Below are positions 35,331 through 39,686 of a stretch of DNA of 39,686 nucleotides, piece after piece; position 1 is the stretch's first letter, and each line of letters begins with the position of its first letter. A program made the position numbers and the translations under genes. The stretch is from Gammaproteobacteria bacterium (GTDB lineage Bacteria; Pseudomonadota; Gammaproteobacteria; Chromatiales; Chromatiaceae), in the NCBI GenBank assembly GCA_030066355.1, contig JASJBU010000054.1:1-39686 (forward strand), given 5' to 3'. The notes below the pieces were generated by a model, which ran no database searches, had not been told where the DNA came from, and worked only from the letters and a program-made list of their open reading frames with translations.

Positions 35331-35752
35331 GCAGATGCCCTCGGGTGAAGTTTGAAGCGGCTATTATACGCAGGGCATCCGTTCCTACGCCACTGAGTAC
35401 ATGCTCTGCAACAATACGGTCGCCGGGGACTGACAAATACAGGCGAATGGTGGAGCGATCAACGATACGTCTTCTGCAATGAGTTGCCTGCCATACAGAT
35501 CCATCTCTGAATCGTTGCGCGGCAATGTACTAACCAGCTTGATGATACAAAGTCCTTGAGTACGCTAAGCAAGCGGAAATTGCACCCTATTGGAGATGGT
35601 TTTCTTAATTTCGGCAATCTGACCGGTGCCTTGTCTGATGTGCAGTCGTGTTGCTTATCGATATTTCCGGGAGCAGAGCCGCTTATGCGAGGATCTGTCT
35701 TATTGAATCCAGCGATACAGAGAGCCAGTCGTGGTGATCCATCTATTCTCAG
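35331..35752. other. Intergenic region, no convincing gene
   Basis: About 420 bases between ppa and the VOC gene. Short open frames exist on both strands (the longest, 66 codons at 35556-35756 on the plus strand, lacks any family motif or ribosome site). The end nearest ppa should carry its promoter. No terminator, repeat or RNA structure was recognised. It may hold decayed coding sequence. Confidence 0.5.
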
Positions 35753-36160
35753 CTAAGAGGCCTTTGACTCGTCCCAATAAGTGGCCTCTATCTTGTTCCC
35801 GTCCAAATCTCGTACGAAACAACCGTAGTAAGCATCGGTATACGCCGGTCTTGGTCCGGGAGGCCCGTCATCCACGCCTCCTTCACTGAGTGCAGCGTCA
35901 TAAAAGGCATGCACGGCTTCGCGCGAGTTCGCTATGAAGCCAATATGTGAACCGTTTCCAACGGTTGCCGGTTGTCCATCGATGGGTGTTTGCACCCAAA
36001 ACTCGGGATATTCACGCCCATATGCCACTGCGCCAGGATGCAGCATGATCTGCCTGCAACCCAGGGTCGCCAGGACTTTGTCATAAAAGGCGACAGCCCG
36101 GTCAAAATCGTTCGTGCCGACTGAAAGGTGTGAAATGATGCTAGGGTTTTCGTTCTGCAT
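35753..36160 (-). CDS. VOC (glyoxalase/bleomycin-resistance) superfamily protein
   Basis: A 135-residue protein with the vicinal oxygen chelate fold. An N-terminal HLSVGTNDFDRAVAFYDKVLATLG segment and a C-terminal YYGCFVRDLDGNKIEATYW segment form the paired beta-alpha-beta-beta modules. Candidate metal ligands are His11, His73 and Glu near 128. The substrate is unknown: members may be dioxygenases, glyoxalases or drug-binding proteins, and no close family can be named. It lies 195 bases downstream of hppA on the same strand but is separated from it by a terminator. Confidence 0.88.
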   Translation of the reverse strand: MQNENPSIISHLSVGTNDFDRAVAFYDKVLATLGCRQIMLHPGAVAYGREYPEFWVQTPIDGQPATVGNGSHIGFIANSREAVHAFYDAALSEGGVDDGPPGPRPAYTDAYYGCFVRDLDGNKIEATYWDESKAS

Positions 36161-36305
36161 TATGACATTCCCCGCTGGTTGTTCTCAGTTGATCACCAAA
36201 TGGTCGAAGCCTGCTTCCGTAAACTCAGCGCTGCATTGGCGTATGTTTCGGATGATAATGCAGATAGGAATATCGATTCCAGTTCAGGCGGGTGGTCCAA
36301 GCCAC

Positions 36306-36333
36306 AAAAAAGGGGACGCAATGCGTCCCCTTT
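36306..36333 (-). terminator. Rho-independent terminator of hppA
   Basis: On the minus strand the 12-bp stem AAAGGGGACGCA with TGCGTCCCCTTT (36322-36333 with 36309-36320) has a one-base centre and is followed by a run of T (complement of 36306-36311). It lies about 20 bases past the hppA stop. Confidence 0.9.
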
Positions 36334-36355
36334 CAATCGCTCCCTGGAGCTGCTT

Positions 36356-38407
<2,052 letters not shown>

Positions 38408-38513
38408 GGTTTATTTCTCCTCAAAGGTATAAAAAAACGGTTCGTTGCAGGGCTGTTGCCTGCTCCTGGCGACCAACGGGCTTTCGGCTTTGTAGTGGCC
38501 AGGTTATAAAGCG

Positions 38514-38536
38514 AGGGGGGCGATGATGGCCCCCCT
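38514..38536 (-). terminator. Hairpin between pfp and hppA
   Basis: An 8-bp GC stem (AGGGGGGC at 38514-38521 with GCCCCCCT at 38529-38536) with a seven-base loop, 20 bases after the pfp stop. On the minus strand the tail is CGCTTTATAA, so the U-tract is weak. It is either a leaky terminator or an mRNA-stabilising element that lets pfp and hppA be expressed at different levels. Confidence 0.55.
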
Positions 38537-38555
38537 AATATTTATCTTTTGCTGC

Positions 38556-39686
38556 TTAGAATTCGAAGGAATCGAGCTTCTTCGGCACCGACATGCCTTT
38601 CAGCGTGACGTACTCCGGCATGCCCTTGGAGTTGTACGGAGGATAGGCCTCACCCTGAATCAGCGGATAGAGATACTCCTTGCAGCCATCGGTAATACCA
38701 AAGCCGTCCTCGGTGATGAATTCCATCGGCATCATCTTCTCCACGTTGGCGACCTCACTCAATGGTGCCTTGCCGATCTCCCACTCATAGGGTGTGCTGG
38801 ATTTGCGTACCACGGTGGGCATGATGGAGTTGTGTCCCTCCAGGGCCATCTCCACACCGGCCTTGCCCAGTGCATAGGCCTGTTCGACATCGGAGGCGGA
38901 GGCCAAGTGGCGCGCGGCGCGTTGCAGATAGTCAGCTACGGCCCAGTGGAACTTGAGGCCCAAGGCATCCTTGATCATGTTGGCAACCACCGGGGCGGCA
39001 CCACCCAACTGGGCGTGACCGAAGGAGTCGCGGGTGCCCTGTTCGGCGAGGAACTTGCCGTCCGGCCAATGGGTACCCTCGGAGACCACGATGGTACAGT
39101 AGCCGAACTCCTTGACCTTCTCGTCGACCTTGGCGATGAATTTCTCCTGGTTGAATTCGACCTCGGGGAACAGCACTACGACCGGAATGCCGTTGTCTTC
39201 CACCAAGCCACCGGCAGCGGCAATCCAGCCGGCATGGCGGCCCATCACCTCGATGACGAAGATCTTGGTGGAGGTGGCGGCCATCGAACGGACGTCGAAG
39301 GAGGCCTCCAGGGTGGAAACAGCAATGTATTTGGCCACTGAGCCGAAACCAGGGCAGTTGTCGGTGATCGGCAGGTCGTTGTCCACCGTCTTGGGTACGT
39401 GGATGGCCTGTACCGGAAAGCCCATCTTCTCCGACAGCTGCGAGACCTTGTAGCAGGTGTCGGCCGAGTCGCCGCCGCCGTTGTAGAAGAAATAGCCGAT
39501 GTCGTGCGCCTTGAAGACCTCGATCAGGCGCTCGTACTCACGCTTGTTGTCTTCCAGGCTCTTCAGCTTGAAGCGGCAGGAGCCGAAACCACCGGACGGG
39601 GTCTGCTTGAGCGCGGCGATGTCCTCGGCCGACTCCTGGCTGGTGTCGATCAGGTCCTCGGTCAGGGCGCCGATGATGCCGTTGCG
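38556..39686 (-). CDS. pfp: Pyrophosphate-dependent 6-phosphofructokinase, C-terminal part (cut by window end)
   Basis: About 376 residues are visible; the frame runs off the right edge, so the N-terminal ~45 residues are missing. The active-site segment FFYNGGGDSADT has Asp in place of the second Gly of the ATP-type GGDGS. PKTVDNDLP has Lys where ATP enzymes have Gly (PGTIDND). Both changes are the accepted markers of PPi use instead of ATP. MGRHAGWIAA is the family's substrate-binding block. The enzyme reversibly phosphorylates fructose-6-P with PPi; in some methanotrophs and sulfur-oxidising symbionts it is also thought to act on sedoheptulose-7-P and ribulose-5-P. It is followed by hppA, a pairing known from those organisms. 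Confidence 0.95.
   Translation of the reverse strand, partial: RNGIIGALTEDLIDTSQESAEDIAALKQTPSGGFGSCRFKLKSLEDNKREYERLIEVFKAHDIGYFFYNGGGDSADTCYKVSQLSEKMGFPVQAIHVPKTVDNDLPITDNCPGFGSVAKYIAVSTLEASFDVRSMAATSTKIFVIEVMGRHAGWIAAAGGLVEDNGIPVVVLFPEVEFNQEKFIAKVDEKVKEFGYCTIVVSEGTHWPDGKFLAEQGTRDSFGHAQLGGAAPVVANMIKDALGLKFHWAVADYLQRAARHLASASDVEQAYALGKAGVEMALEGHNSIMPTVVRKSSTPYEWEIGKAPLSEVANVEKMMPMEFITEDGFGITDGCKEYLYPLIQGEAYPPYNSKGMPEYVTLKGMSVPKKLDSFEF

Noticed and set aside
35556-35756. 66-codon plus-strand frame between ppa and the VOC gene
   Set aside because: No recognisable domain, no ribosome site, and it runs into the convergent VOC gene's end; reported only as part of the unexplained gap.
38523-39341. 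Plus-strand open frame of 272 codons opposite pfp
   Set aside because: It is a shadow of the strongly conserved pfp gene on the minus strand.

Overview
The window reads as a chromosomal segment of a gammaproteobacterium. The gene orders lptM-dapF-DUF484-xerC next to class I cyaA, hslV-hslU-DUF971-ubiE-ubiJ-ubiB, and polA beside engB are gammaproteobacterial. A PPi-dependent phosphofructokinase directly upstream of a K+-independent membrane H+-pyrophosphatase is the arrangement known from sulfur-oxidising and methanotrophic gammaproteobacteria and chemosynthetic symbionts. My inference is therefore a Chromatiales/Thiodiazotropha/Sedimenticola-like organism; no marker gene in the window settles the genus. 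No tRNA, rRNA, CRISPR array or insertion sequence was seen.

Layout. (1) 1-4795 is a relatively AT-rich surface-polysaccharide edge: the C-terminus of a Wzy/WaaL-type O-antigen ligase, a HepT-MntA (HEPN/nucleotidyltransferase) toxin-antitoxin pair, a phosphohexomutase and a divergent bifunctional manC. (2) 4821-5038 holds a strong candidate for a Gac-controlled CsrA/RsmA-sequestering sRNA, with a near-perfect GacA upstream box, eight GGA motifs and a terminator with GGA in its loop. (3) 5051-10548, minus strand: ubiquinone genes ubiE-ubiJ-ubiB, a DUF971 gene and the HslVU protease. (4) 10631-14387: an unknown outer-membrane beta-barrel protein and a divergent large lipoprotein. (5) 14441-19904, minus strand: cyaA, the 44-aa lipoprotein lptM, dapF, DUF484 and xerC. 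(6) 20130-25941, minus strand: a PAS protein with a broken GGDEF domain, a DUF2939 protein, an RRM RNA-binding protein, ABC-F yheS, comM/yifB and ubiK. (7) 26005-28680: a nitrogen-control operon (porin-glnK-amtB) with recognisable NtrC sites and a sigma-54 promoter. (8) 28738-33525: a DUF4124 protein, polA, a small membrane ORF overlapping the polA stop, a second candidate sRNA with a sigma-E type promoter in the polA-engB gap (the Spot 42/ErsA position), engB and a bacteriohemerythrin. (9) 33700-39686, minus strand: moaC, a YfcE-like phosphoesterase, soluble ppa, a VOC-family protein, hppA and the 3' part of pfp.

Functional themes. Pyrophosphate metabolism is prominent: pfp, hppA and soluble ppa lie within 5 kb. 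Global regulation is unusually visible in non-coding DNA: a Gac/Rsm-type sRNA, an ErsA/Spot 42-position sRNA with two pyrimidine-rich loops, and NtrC/sigma-54 control of ammonium uptake. The protein-coding genes are mostly conserved housekeeping genes. The least explained are the 816-aa lipoprotein, the 355-aa outer-membrane protein and the small ORF after polA. All calls come from reading the sequence; no database search or folding program was run.
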